A stretch of DNA of 64,000 nt. Origin: an uncultured bacterium. Lineage in GTDB: Bacteria > Verrucomicrobiota > Lentisphaeria > Victivallales > UBA1829. Both the position numbers and the translations under genes were made by a program. Of this stretch, positions 16,273 to 25,002 are shown in pieces (position 1 is the stretch's first letter; each line of letters begins with the position of its first letter). Under the pieces are notes generated by a model. The model saw nothing but the letters and a program-made list of their open reading frames with translations. It did no database searches and had not been told where the DNA came from. The stretch spans positions 5,586 through 69,585 of the forward strand of contig URNX01000014.1 in assembly GCA_900549415.1 (NCBI GenBank), in the 5' to 3' direction.

Positions 16273-18584
16273 ACTCATTTTTGCGTCATATTCTTCTCTT
16301 TCTGCTCCGCCGGCCGCTCGCCGTCGGAGCTCTGCTTGTTCTGGCTCTTGCCGCCGCGCTTTTTGCGGTTTTCCGTGCGGATTTTGAAAACGACATTGCC
16401 CGGATGCTTCCCGACGGTTCCGAATCTGCACGAGCCTACCGCAAAATTGCAGATTCCGCCATGTTCAACAAAGCAATGATTCTGCTTTCCGCCGATTCTC
16501 CCGCCCCCTTTTCCACACCTGAATTTGCAGAAAAATGCCGTGCGCTCGCGGAACGTCTCCGGAAGTGCAGACCGGAAATTCTGCGTGTCGATTGCGAACT
16601 TTTCCGCGGGACGCCGATGGAAAGTCTTTCCGGTCTCTTCGCGTATGTTCCGCTCTACACCACTCCCGCCGCCCTGCCGCCTGCTCCGGAACTGGCACGG
16701 CGAACCATGAAACAGCTTCTTCTGCCCTCCTCCACCGGACGCGCCGCGATGATTCAGCTTGACCCGGCCGGTCTGCTCTCTCCGGTTTACGGAGCGCTCA
16801 ACCGCTTCCGCACCATCTCCGGGTTCTCCGCCGCAATGGATTCCCCTTTTCTCATGACGGAGGATCACAAACATCTGCTGATCAACATCGAAACCTCGCT
16901 CCCCGTTTCCGATCCGGAGTCGGGACGGCGTCTGCTCGCCATCCTTGAGCCCGCTCTGGCGGAAACCGGATTCGCACAGGATATCAAAAGCGAACTCATT
17001 CTCCCTCACCGCCGCGCAATTGCGAATGAACAGGTCGTGAAGAACGACATCGGGCTTGTAACGCTCTTTTCAATCATCCTGCTGCCGCTGCTTGTGATTT
17101 TCGTCTACCGCGGAGACCCGCGAAGTCTGCTGCTTCCTGCGGTACCGTTTCTCGCGGCTCTGCTGACTGCGGCTCTGACCGTTCTCATCTTCCCGCGCCC
17201 CCAGCTTTTCGCAATCGGAATCGGCGGCGTAATCATCGGCGTCGCGCTGGATTACGGCATACACATCTACTCCGCCATGAACACGCGCGCTCCAATCCAT
17301 AGCCTCTGCCGTCTGCTTCCGCCGCTTCTGCTGAGCACAGCGACCTCGTGCGCGGCATTCGGGCTCTTTCTTTTCTCACCGATGGAAGCAATCCGCCAGC
17401 TCGGATTTTTTGCGGGAACCAGTCTCCTGCTGAGTTTGATTCTGATGCTGATTCTTCTTCCTCCGGTTCTGCGCGGACGCCGTCCCGCATCGGAACTTCC
17501 GCTCGCATCGCTCGAAAACAGCCGCCGGCATCCGTGCATGATTATTGCGATTTTCGTATCCGCCGCTCTGCTTGCAATACTCTTTCTGCCGCGTCTGCAG
17601 ATCCGTGCGGACGTCCGCCAGTACGATATGTCGCCAGCTGGTTACGACGAACTGGAGCGCAAAGTTCCGGCGCTCTTCCAGACACCCGGAGTGGAATCCT
17701 CCATGGCGCTGTTCGGGGGAAAAACGCGTGACGAAGCGCTCCGTCTGGCTTCCGCCGTCGCCGGACTGCCGGAAATCTTCTCCGTTGCAGAACTTCTTCC
17801 ACCCGAAGAGCTCCGGCAGAAACATCTTGCGGAATGGCGCAAATTCCCGCTGGAACAGTACCGTGCGGAATTGCGAACCGCAGGAAAGAAACTCGGATTC
17901 CAGGACGGCTATTTTGATAAATTTCTGAATGTGCTTGCTGCATCCGTTCAGAATCCTCCGGGCGAGTTTGTTCCACCTCCGCTCCGCGCCGCGGCGGATC
18001 GTCTGCTGGTTCAGGGGCGCTCGGGAGAATGGAATGCCGCCGCGCTTTACCGCGAATCGCCAGAAAACGAAGCGCGTCTTCTCCATGCACCCGGAGCAAC
18101 GCTGATCTCGCGCAATCATATTCCCAGGATCATGGCACGGGACATTATGCGCGGCATCCTGCCCTCGGCTTTCGCCGGACTTGCGGCAGTGATTCTGCTG
18201 GTCGCCTGCTACTTCCGCTCTGCACGCGCCGCGGCGTCCGCTCTGCTTCCGGTCGTGCTGTCTGTTCTCTTCACTGCCGGGCTCTTCGGCGCGGTCGGGA
18301 AAGGAATCAACATTCCCATTATGGCGGCGGGAATCATCCTCTGCGCGCTGGCGGTTGATTACGGGGTATTCGTCATTCATGCGCTGCGCACCGGACGCGA
18401 ACAGATGGTTTTCCGCGCCGTCACGCTCTCCGCACTGACGACGCTTGCGGGCGGACTGACGGTCGCCTTCACGCGTCATCCGATGCTGAGCGATGCCGGA
18501 TGCACTCTGATTACCGGAATCTTTTTTGCATGGGCAAGCGCCGTTTTCCTGCTTCCTGTGCTTCACAAACGGGGTGAGTCATGA
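16251..18584 (+). CDS. MMPL/RND-family exporter (ApeM-type)
   Basis: A 777-residue inner-membrane transporter with two repeats of one N-terminal helix, a large periplasmic loop and five clustered helices. The signature motifs of the MMPL group are visible in both halves: IGVALDYGIHIYSAMNTR and ALAVDYGVFVIHALRTGRE. Repeat symmetry and length fit hydrophobe/amphiphile exporters. It presumably extracts the finished polyene lipid and passes it to the LolA-like carrier encoded just before. The ATG at 16251 lies inside the 3' end of the lolA-like gene; the 3' end overlaps the lipoprotein gene by ATGA. Confidence 0.9.
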   Translation: MAAASKVNSFLRHILLFLLRRPLAVGALLVLALAAALFAVFRADFENDIARMLPDGSESARAYRKIADSAMFNKAMILLSADSPAPFSTPEFAEKCRALAERLRKCRPEILRVDCELFRGTPMESLSGLFAYVPLYTTPAALPPAPELARRTMKQLLLPSSTGRAAMIQLDPAGLLSPVYGALNRFRTISGFSAAMDSPFLMTEDHKHLLINIETSLPVSDPESGRRLLAILEPALAETGFAQDIKSELILPHRRAIANEQVVKNDIGLVTLFSIILLPLLVIFVYRGDPRSLLLPAVPFLAALLTAALTVLIFPRPQLFAIGIGGVIIGVALDYGIHIYSAMNTRAPIHSLCRLLPPLLLSTATSCAAFGLFLFSPMEAIRQLGFFAGTSLLLSLILMLILLPPVLRGRRPASELPLASLENSRRHPCMIIAIFVSAALLAILFLPRLQIRADVRQYDMSPAGYDELERKVPALFQTPGVESSMALFGGKTRDEALRLASAVAGLPEIFSVAELLPPEELRQKHLAEWRKFPLEQYRAELRTAGKKLGFQDGYFDKFLNVLAASVQNPPGEFVPPPLRAAADRLLVQGRSGEWNAAALYRESPENEARLLHAPGATLISRNHIPRIMARDIMRGILPSAFAGLAAVILLVACYFRSARAAASALLPVVLSVLFTAGLFGAVGKGINIPIMAAGIILCALAVDYGVFVIHALRTGREQMVFRAVTLSALTTLAGGLTVAFTRHPMLSDAGCTLITGIFFAWASAVFLLPVLHKRGES

Positions 18585-19222
18585 AACGTATTCTTTTCTC
18601 ACTCTTCCTGATTCTGTTCCTTGCCGGATGCAAATCTTCACCGTTTGAACATCCGGAATACGCTCCGGTGCCTTCCGCATTCCAGCCGGAGGAAACACCG
18701 GAAAAATTCATGTTCCAGTCGCGCATGACCGTTGACTTCGGCTGGTACGAAATGGCGTCGATCGTCATGGCGGCGTTCGACGGTACACATATCTCCGTTG
18801 CGGCGGCAACTCCGGCGGGGGTCAAATGGATGGAGCTTTCCGGTCGCCCGGGCACGGCCGAAAAATGGTATTTTTATCCGAATCCGCACTGGCCCCGCAA
18901 TCCCAAAGAAGCTGCGGATGTTCTGCTTCAGGATTTTGCAAACATTTTTCTCAATCCGTCTCTCAAAGCGGAACAGACTCTCCGCGACGGGACGCTGATT
19001 CTGAGCGTTCCGGAGGCGGAAACGCGCATTTATGCAGGAAATCCGCCGCGTCTCATAAAAAAAATGCTAAGAAATTCTTCTTCCGACTGGCAATCCGGAT
19101 ATTTCCGGTATATTATAAAGAACGGAAAGCCCGTTTTCCCGGATCGGATCGTCTATGACAATTTCCGGACCGGGTACCGGCTGATTTTCCGAGTGTACAG
19201 CTATCAGGATACAAAACGATGA
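18581..19222 (+). CDS. DUF3261-type lipoprotein (ApeN-like)
   Basis: A 213-residue predicted lipoprotein with a lipobox LAGC (residues 14-17) after a hydrophobic signal. The mature region is beta-rich and reads like a LolB/DUF3261 protein: FMFQSRMTVDFGWYEMASI and an IYDNFRTGYRLIFRVYSY end. DUF3261 proteins accompany aryl-polyene exporters and could serve as the outer-membrane acceptor, a LolB counterpart. Assignment rests on position plus fold impression. Both ends overlap neighbours by 4 bases. Confidence 0.75.
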   Translation: MKRILFSLFLILFLAGCKSSPFEHPEYAPVPSAFQPEETPEKFMFQSRMTVDFGWYEMASIVMAAFDGTHISVAAATPAGVKWMELSGRPGTAEKWYFYPNPHWPRNPKEAADVLLQDFANIFLNPSLKAEQTLRDGTLILSVPEAETRIYAGNPPRLIKKMLRNSSSDWQSGYFRYIIKNGKPVFPDRIVYDNFRTGYRLIFRVYSYQDTKR

Positions 19223-19593
19223 ACACATTGACCATTCTGCGCAGAGATATGACCGTGGAGCCGGGCGAAACGGCAGGCTCCTTCCGCGCCCGCTTCACCC
19301 CGCACGCGGATTTTCCGCCGTTCGCCGGACACTTTCCCGGAAAACCCGTTCTCCCGGGCGTCGCCCAGGCGCTGATTGTGACCGAAGCACTCCGCAAATT
19401 CTCCGGACAGCCTGCGGAGCTCGCGGAAATCCGCCGCATCAAATTCACCAATCCGGCATTTCCCGAAGTAGAGCTCGACATTCAGGCGGATTGCCGTCCG
19501 GCGGAAAACGGACTCGATGTTTCCGCCTCCATCTCCGGTGACGGGAAAAAAATCGCAACGCTCAAACTTCTCTTCCGCGGGGTGACGCTGTGA
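19219..19593 (+). CDS. Hotdog-fold 3-hydroxyacyl-ACP dehydratase (ApeI-like)
   Basis: A 124-residue hotdog protein of the FabA/FabZ-like group. The motif FAGHFPGKPVLPGVAQ with H38 is the classic active-site strand and loop. It is shorter than FabZ (about 145) and matches the short ApeI-type dehydratases found in aryl-polyene clusters. It probably works with the ApeP-like protein in the dehydration step of chain extension. Four-base overlaps on both sides show tight coupling. Confidence 0.87.
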   Translation: MNTLTILRRDMTVEPGETAGSFRARFTPHADFPPFAGHFPGKPVLPGVAQALIVTEALRKFSGQPAELAEIRRIKFTNPAFPEVELDIQADCRPAENGLDVSASISGDGKKIATLKLLFRGVTL

Positions 19594-20072
19594 GACGCAA
19601 GCACGACCATTTTGAATTTTTTGAACGCATTCCCGATGCTCCCGCCCCCATCACCGCGACCGTCCGCCGGAGACTGCATTTTCATGAAATGGATCCCGCG
19701 AACATCGCGTGGCATGGACAGTATCCCGCATTCTTTGAAGCAGCTCAGCAGGAACTCGGCAAAATCTGCGGACTCACTTATCCCGTTCTGCGCAAAGCCG
19801 GGCTCATCGCGCCCATCCGGAAGTTTCATGCGGAATACCTGCTTCCGCTGAACTTCGACGAAGAATTCTCCGTTACAGCCGCACTGCTCTGGAGCGAAGG
19901 AGCCCGCGTCAACATGGAATACGAAATCCGCAAAGCCGACGGACGCCTTGCCGGAGCCGGATACACCGTTCAGCTCTTCATGGATCTCAACACTCAGCAG
20001 CCAGTACTCTGGGATCCGGATTTCTGGGCGGATCTCAAACAGCGCTGGCAGGCGGGGGAATTCGCCCGATGA
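19590..20072 (+). CDS. Acyl-ACP/acyl-CoA thioesterase, 4-hydroxybenzoyl-CoA thioesterase family (ApeK-like)
   Basis: A 160-residue hotdog thioesterase. The active-site region HFHEMDPANIAWHGQYPAFFEAAQQE follows the 4HBT pattern D-x-x-x-x-x-H-x-x-Y-x-x-x-F-E, with D35 as the likely catalytic acid. In the polyene pathway a thioesterase may release or edit acyl chains from the ACP. The gene overlaps both neighbours by 4 bases. Confidence 0.87.
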   Translation: MRRKHDHFEFFERIPDAPAPITATVRRRLHFHEMDPANIAWHGQYPAFFEAAQQELGKICGLTYPVLRKAGLIAPIRKFHAEYLLPLNFDEEFSVTAALLWSEGARVNMEYEIRKADGRLAGAGYTVQLFMDLNTQQPVLWDPDFWADLKQRWQAGEFAR

Positions 20073-21184
20073 ATCTGCCGCCGGACACAATCGTCCTCGT
20101 TCGCTGTGAACTCTTCACCGCATTCGGGTTCGGCATCGACCCGACCTGGAGCGCCATACTTGAGGGGCGTCACGGTTTCACCCCGATCACCCGTTTTCAT
20201 TCCGACGCCCTTGCATCCTGCTCCGCTGCCACAGCTTCGGAACTCGACGGCTGCAATGCGCCCTCGGAATATCTGCTCGACCGCTTCGCCCCTGCCGCCC
20301 GCGACTTTTCCGGAGAACGCACCGAGCTCTTCGTCGGGACAACCGTCGGCGAAATTGAACAGCTCGACAATCCGGAACACCGCTGCACCTCCGATTCCCT
20401 CATGGAAAAGGCATCCCGCCGCTTCGGCATTCCGTCCGCTCGCGTGCTCTCCGCCGCCTGCGCGACCGCGAATATGGAAATCTGCCGCGCCGCCGCAATG
20501 CTTCGCGCCCGGAAAACCGACTTTGCCGTTCTCTATGCAGTCGATTACGTAAACGAATTTGTCGCTTCCGGCTTCCTGACCTTGAAAGCGATGACCACAG
20601 AGCCTTGTTCGCGTCCATACGACAAAAACCGCACGGGACTTCTGCTCGGCGACGGAGCCGGGCTCCTCGTGCTGACCCGCGCCGAACTTGCAGAACAGCA
20701 CAAACTTCCCGTTCTCGCAAAAATTTCCGGCTGCGCCATGACCTGCGATGCCGGACATATCACAGCCCCCCTTGAAGACGGCTCCCAGCTTGCCGCCGCA
20801 ATCCGCTGTGCTCTCGCTCAGGCAGGTCTTGCCCCGGAGAAAATCGGAGCGGTTGCCGGACACGGCACGGGAACCGTTTATAACGACAATATGGAACTCC
20901 GCGCTCTCCATTCCGTCTTCCGCACACCCGTCCCCCTCTTCTCAACCAAGGGAGCCGTCGGACACTCCCTCGCCGCCGCCGGAATGGTGCAGACAGCCAT
21001 GGCGCTCCGGGTTCTGCAGACAGGGAAAATTCCTCCGCAGACCTCGCTTCAAACTCCCGAAAACGGAGCGGAAGGCTTCGTCTCAGATCAGGTGCGCAGC
21101 TTTGACGGCGGAGCCGTGCTCTCGCTGAGCGCCGGATTCGGCGGACTGAATGCAGCCGTTCTGCTGGAAGGAGTCGCGCAATGA
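20069..21184 (+). CDS. Beta-ketoacyl synthase (ketosynthase 2, ApeO/ApeR-like)
   Basis: A 371-residue, slightly short ketosynthase. The catalytic residues are present: C131 in LSAACATANME, H265 in GHGTGTVYND and H299 in KGAVGHSLAAAG. The sequence diverges strongly from FabF around the active-site loop, which fits a specialised polyene ketosynthase. It is followed immediately by a Cys-less ketosynthase-like domain (21181), so the pair may form a KS-chain-length-factor heterodimer such as ApeO-ApeC. This pairing is inferred from order and overlap. Confidence 0.9.
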   Translation: MNLPPDTIVLVRCELFTAFGFGIDPTWSAILEGRHGFTPITRFHSDALASCSAATASELDGCNAPSEYLLDRFAPAARDFSGERTELFVGTTVGEIEQLDNPEHRCTSDSLMEKASRRFGIPSARVLSAACATANMEICRAAAMLRARKTDFAVLYAVDYVNEFVASGFLTLKAMTTEPCSRPYDKNRTGLLLGDGAGLLVLTRAELAEQHKLPVLAKISGCAMTCDAGHITAPLEDGSQLAAAIRCALAQAGLAPEKIGAVAGHGTGTVYNDNMELRALHSVFRTPVPLFSTKGAVGHSLAAAGMVQTAMALRVLQTGKIPPQTSLQTPENGAEGFVSDQVRSFDGGAVLSLSAGFGGLNAAVLLEGVAQ

Positions 21185-22938
21185 AACACTGGAATCTTCA
21201 TCTTGCCGGAGCCGCACAACTGCGCGGAGACTCTCTCACACTTCGCAAACAGGAACTCACGCTCTCCGGCTCCGTCCCGGAGCTTCAGAAAACGCTCTCC
21301 GCTCTTCCCGGCTTCCCCGACGCCGGATTTGAACGCTTCCGCCGCAGCAGCGCACATGCGAAAGCGCATCTGATCGCCGCCTCCGCCGCCATGTATGACG
21401 CCGGACTGCCCCGCGGAGGAAATCTCGCCGTCCTCAGCTGCGGACGCGAAGGAAGCCATGAACAGAATCTCGCCTATTATCATGATTACCTGGAATTCGG
21501 ACGCACGCTCGGACGCGGTCATCTGTTTGTCGGAACCATCCCGACCACCGCCATGTGTGAAGCCGCAATTCTGCTCGAGGCGCACGGACCTGCGTATTAT
21601 CTCGATACGGCCGGAGACCTGAACAAACTGCTGGAAGAAGTTGAACTTCTGCTTGCGGACGACGAAACCATTCCCGCCGTTCTCGGCTTCTTTCCGCACG
21701 CCGGAACGCTCCATGCGGTCGTGTTCCGGCGGGGAACCTCCGCCTTGCCGGAAACGCCCCGTCCGGAAGATCTGTTCGAAGAGGCGAAACGGACTGCCCG
21801 CAGTGTCTGCGTAATCCCTGTGTACAACAACGCCTCCGCAATCCGGGATGTCGTCCGCCGCGCCCGGGCGGTTCTCTCCGAAGTGCTGGTTGTCGACGAC
21901 GGTTCCACTGACGCCGATCTGCGCGAACTCCTTGCGGGAGAAGATGTGGAAGTGATCCGTCACGAACACAATCTCGGCAAAGGCGCCGCGCTCCGGACGG
22001 CGCTGCAGATTCTCGACAAACGCGGTGCGGATTTCATGATCACAATTGATGGCGACGGGCAGCACGCCCCGGAGGATATGCGCCGCTTTCTTCCTCTTGC
22101 CGAGCGCCCAGGCGTGCTCGCTGTCGGCTGCCGGGATTTCTCGGTTCCCAATGTGCCGGACTCCAGTAAATTCGGACGCAAATTCTCGAATTTCTGGATG
22201 AAGCTCGAAACCGGCTTGAGTGTGGACGACTGCCAGAGCGGCTTCCGCGCCTATCCGGTTCACCTTACCGCGCAGCTCCGCTGTTTTTCCAATCACTACA
22301 ACTTTGAAACGGAAATTCTCACCCGCGCGGCATGGGCGGGATTGACGATTGTCAATGTCCCCATCTCCACGCACTATCCGCCGCCGGAAAAACGCATCTC
22401 GCATTTTCATCCCTTCCGCGACAACTGGCGGATTTCCCTGGTGCACACCATGCTCGTCCTGCGTCTGCTCCTTCCCTGGCCGCACAAAAAACTTGTCAAA
22501 CCTCCGAAGACGGACTTTTCCATCTTCAAACCGTCCAAGCTGCTTCCGTATCTGCTGAAGGAACACGCCTCACCGGGCGGGCTTGCCGCGGCGGCGGCAG
22601 TCGGGACCTTTCTAGCGGTTCTGCCGCTCTTCGGGCTTCACGGAGCAGTCATTCTCTACGCGGCGACGCGGCTGCATCTCAACAAGATCATGGCGTTCAA
22701 CATCCAGCATCTCTTCATGCCGCCGCTGACACCGTTTCTCTGCATCGAAACCGGATACTTTCTGCGGCACGGCTGTTTTCTGACGGAATTCACCATGCGG
22801 ACAATCGTTTCCGAAGGACTTTCCCGCATCTGGGAATGGCTTCTCGGGAGCCTGATTCTCGCCCCGCTGTTCGCCGTTCTGACCGGCGGAGCCGTCTACT
22901 TCACCGCCGCACTCTGGCAGAAAAGGAGGATTGCATGA
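21181..22938 (+). CDS. Three-domain fusion: Cys-less ketosynthase-like domain, GT2 glycosyltransferase, DUF2062
   Basis: A 585-residue protein joining three parts. Residues about 1-185 resemble the N-terminal half of a ketosynthase (RSSAHAKAHLIAASAA, then IPTTAMCEAAILLEAHGPAYYLDTAGD) but the catalytic position is AG, not AC, as in chain-length factors (ApeC role). Residues about 208-430 form a family 2 glycosyltransferase with VIPVYNN, VVDDGSTD, NLGKGAALR and DGDGQH (290-295). Residues about 445-580 are a membrane-embedded DUF2062 domain (GTFLAVLPLFGLHG, NPQHLF-like loop). It may couple chain length to glycosylation or lipid attachment at the membrane. A second, free-standing DUF2062 protein is at 51752. 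Confidence 0.85.
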   Translation: MKHWNLHLAGAAQLRGDSLTLRKQELTLSGSVPELQKTLSALPGFPDAGFERFRRSSAHAKAHLIAASAAMYDAGLPRGGNLAVLSCGREGSHEQNLAYYHDYLEFGRTLGRGHLFVGTIPTTAMCEAAILLEAHGPAYYLDTAGDLNKLLEEVELLLADDETIPAVLGFFPHAGTLHAVVFRRGTSALPETPRPEDLFEEAKRTARSVCVIPVYNNASAIRDVVRRARAVLSEVLVVDDGSTDADLRELLAGEDVEVIRHEHNLGKGAALRTALQILDKRGADFMITIDGDGQHAPEDMRRFLPLAERPGVLAVGCRDFSVPNVPDSSKFGRKFSNFWMKLETGLSVDDCQSGFRAYPVHLTAQLRCFSNHYNFETEILTRAAWAGLTIVNVPISTHYPPPEKRISHFHPFRDNWRISLVHTMLVLRLLLPWPHKKLVKPPKTDFSIFKPSKLLPYLLKEHASPGGLAAAAAVGTFLAVLPLFGLHGAVILYAATRLHLNKIMAFNIQHLFMPPLTPFLCIETGYFLRHGCFLTEFTMRTIVSEGLSRIWEWLLGSLILAPLFAVLTGGAVYFTAALWQKRRIA

Positions 22939-23825
22939 GCGAAACAGCAAATCTCAGCGACAGCCGCGGAGGAGGACTCGGCATTGCTCTTCTGCGCATG
23001 ATGCTCAACGTTCTCGGCGTCAATTTCACCGCCCGTTTCATCTGGTGCATCAGTCTGTTTTACGTTCTGTTCGACAAACAGGGACGCGAACGCGCCTCCT
23101 GGTATCTTGCCCGCCGCTTTCCGGAAGACGGAGCGCTGCGCCGTCTCTGGCACACCTGGGCTCTCTTCACGAGCCAGGGGCAGAGCCTGCTCGAAGCCGC
23201 CGCAATCCGTGCGGACAAAGTCGAACTGAACTGCTCCGGGCTGGAGGAGTTCAGAAAATTGATTGCGGACAACCGCGGAGCCATCTGCCTCTGTTCACAC
23301 TTCGGGCAGTGGCAGGGCATGATGCGCGTCGTGCGCCCCTACAAGCGCAAAGCATGGATTCTGGCGCGTCCGGACCGGAATCTGAATGTCAACAAATTCA
23401 TGGCGGTGAACGATCTGGAGGACCGGATCGGATTCATCTCCACAGAATCCCCGATGGGCGGTCTGCTGGACGTCTACGATGCGCTCGTCGACGGCGGGAT
23501 CGTCTGCATGATGGGCGACCGCTGTCTGGAAAACGAAGCGGTCCGCGTCCCCTTCCTCGGAGCGGAAGCAAAGTTTCCCGTTGCGGCATTCCGGATAGCC
23601 GCCCGCGCCAACGCCCCGGTTGTTCCGCTCTTTGCATACCGCGAGAACGGACACCGTTCCGTGCGCGTCCGCTTTATGCCGCCGATTCTTCCGCAGCCGG
23701 GGCGCTCCCGCGACTTTACCGCACCTCTGCGCCGCTACACAGCCATGCTTGAACAGATGGCGCAGGAACACCCGTTCGAATGTTACCTTTTTGAAAATAT
23801 ATGGAGTCAGGATGAAAAAAATTGA
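22935..23825 (+). CDS. LpxL/HtrB-type lysophospholipid acyltransferase
   Basis: A 296-residue membrane-associated acyltransferase of the lipid A biosynthesis family. Features are an N-terminal hydrophobic segment (residues 15-48), an RRFPEDG stretch, and the active-site region CLCSHFGQWQGMM with H122. The standard motif is HX4D/E; here the acidic position is glutamine (Q127), an oddity worth checking. Later MGDRCLENEAVRVPFLGAEAKFPVAAFRIA matches the second LpxL block. The start at 22935 has a strong SD (AAGGAGGA) and overlaps the upstream stop. It could attach the polyene to a lipid acceptor. Confidence 0.85.
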   Translation: MSETANLSDSRGGGLGIALLRMMLNVLGVNFTARFIWCISLFYVLFDKQGRERASWYLARRFPEDGALRRLWHTWALFTSQGQSLLEAAAIRADKVELNCSGLEEFRKLIADNRGAICLCSHFGQWQGMMRVVRPYKRKAWILARPDRNLNVNKFMAVNDLEDRIGFISTESPMGGLLDVYDALVDGGIVCMMGDRCLENEAVRVPFLGAEAKFPVAAFRIAARANAPVVPLFAYRENGHRSVRVRFMPPILPQPGRSRDFTAPLRRYTAMLEQMAQEHPFECYLFENIWSQDEKN

Positions 23826-25002
23826 CCTCGTACACCCGCTGATCTCCGGATGCGGAGCCGTTTCAGGCGCCGGAACCGGATGCGCCGAAACGCTGGAAAT
23901 CCTTTTCGATCCGCAAAAACGGAGAATGCCCCTTCCGCCCTCTCCGCGATGCGGAACCACGCTCGCCGATCCCGTCTTTGAACTCAATGAACTCGAAACG
24001 ACCGGACCGAACCGCAACAACATGCTCGCCCGCATGGCTGTTGACGAAGCGCTCGCGGAGGCAAAACTGACTCCCGCAATGCTCGCATCCATGCGCGCAG
24101 GAGTCTGCGTCGGAACCACCACAGCCGGACAGCTCAACGATCTTCCGCTCTATGCGGAACTGCGCGCCGGCAACAGAGAACGTCTCGGAGACGTTGCGAC
24201 ATTCACAAAATCCAGTCCCGCCGATCTGCTCAGGCATCAGTACAATCTGACCGGCCCCGCATTGACGGTCTCCAACGCCTGCGCCTCCGGAACCGACGCC
24301 GCCGGAATCGCCCAGCTCTGGCTCTCCGCCGGTCTCTGCGACCTCGTGCTGGTCGTCGGCGTGGATGAACTCAACCGCATCCCCGTCGCCGGCTTCCACG
24401 CACTCGGCGTCGCCTCTCCGGAACCCTGCCGTCCGTTCGACCGCGACCGCAAAGGGCTCAACCTCGGCGAAGGCGCCGGATGTCTCATTCTCGAAACGCC
24501 GGAACACGCCGCGAAACGCGGAGTCAAGCCCGACATCGAACTGCTCTCCTACGGAAGCGCGTGCGACGCCTATCACCCAACCAGTCCGCATCCGGAAGGA
24601 CGCGGTCTCGAAACAGCAATCCGCACAGCCCTCGCCCTTGCCGAAGTCCAGCCCGGACGGATTGCGTTCCTGAATGCGCACGGCACGTCTACCAGCGCCA
24701 ACGACAGCTGCGAAAGCGCGGTTTTCTCCAGAGTCTTCGGTGAAAAAGTCCGCTTTCTTTCCACGAAAGGACACACCGGGCACACCCTCGGAGCGGCGGG
24801 AACGCTGGAGCTTGTGTTCAGCGTTCTGATGCTGCGGCGCGGCGAAATTTCCGCGAGCCGGGGCTTTGAAAACCCCGATCCGGAACTGCCCGTCTCCCCC
24901 GTCTCGTCCAACACAATTCTTGAAAATCCGGAATTCGCGCTTTCGACTTCGCTGGCTTTCGGCGGCTCGAATGCTGCGGCGGTCATCCGCAGGAGGTTTT
25001 GA
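23812..25002 (+). CDS. Beta-ketoacyl-ACP synthase, FabF-type (ketosynthase 3)
   Basis: A 396-residue ketosynthase with a full triad: C157 in SNACASGTD, H290 in NAHGTSTSAND and H324 in KGHTGHTLGAAG. It is preceded by GAGTCAGG and starts inside the last codons of the acyltransferase gene (14-base overlap). The next gene encodes a Cys-less ketosynthase-like protein, repeating the KS plus inactive partner arrangement seen at 20069-22938. It could be the ApeR-like enzyme or a starter-condensing ketosynthase. Confidence 0.92.
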   Translation: MKKIDLVHPLISGCGAVSGAGTGCAETLEILFDPQKRRMPLPPSPRCGTTLADPVFELNELETTGPNRNNMLARMAVDEALAEAKLTPAMLASMRAGVCVGTTTAGQLNDLPLYAELRAGNRERLGDVATFTKSSPADLLRHQYNLTGPALTVSNACASGTDAAGIAQLWLSAGLCDLVLVVGVDELNRIPVAGFHALGVASPEPCRPFDRDRKGLNLGEGAGCLILETPEHAAKRGVKPDIELLSYGSACDAYHPTSPHPEGRGLETAIRTALALAEVQPGRIAFLNAHGTSTSANDSCESAVFSRVFGEKVRFLSTKGHTGHTLGAAGTLELVFSVLMLRRGEISASRGFENPDPELPVSPVSSNTILENPEFALSTSLAFGGSNAAAVIRRRF

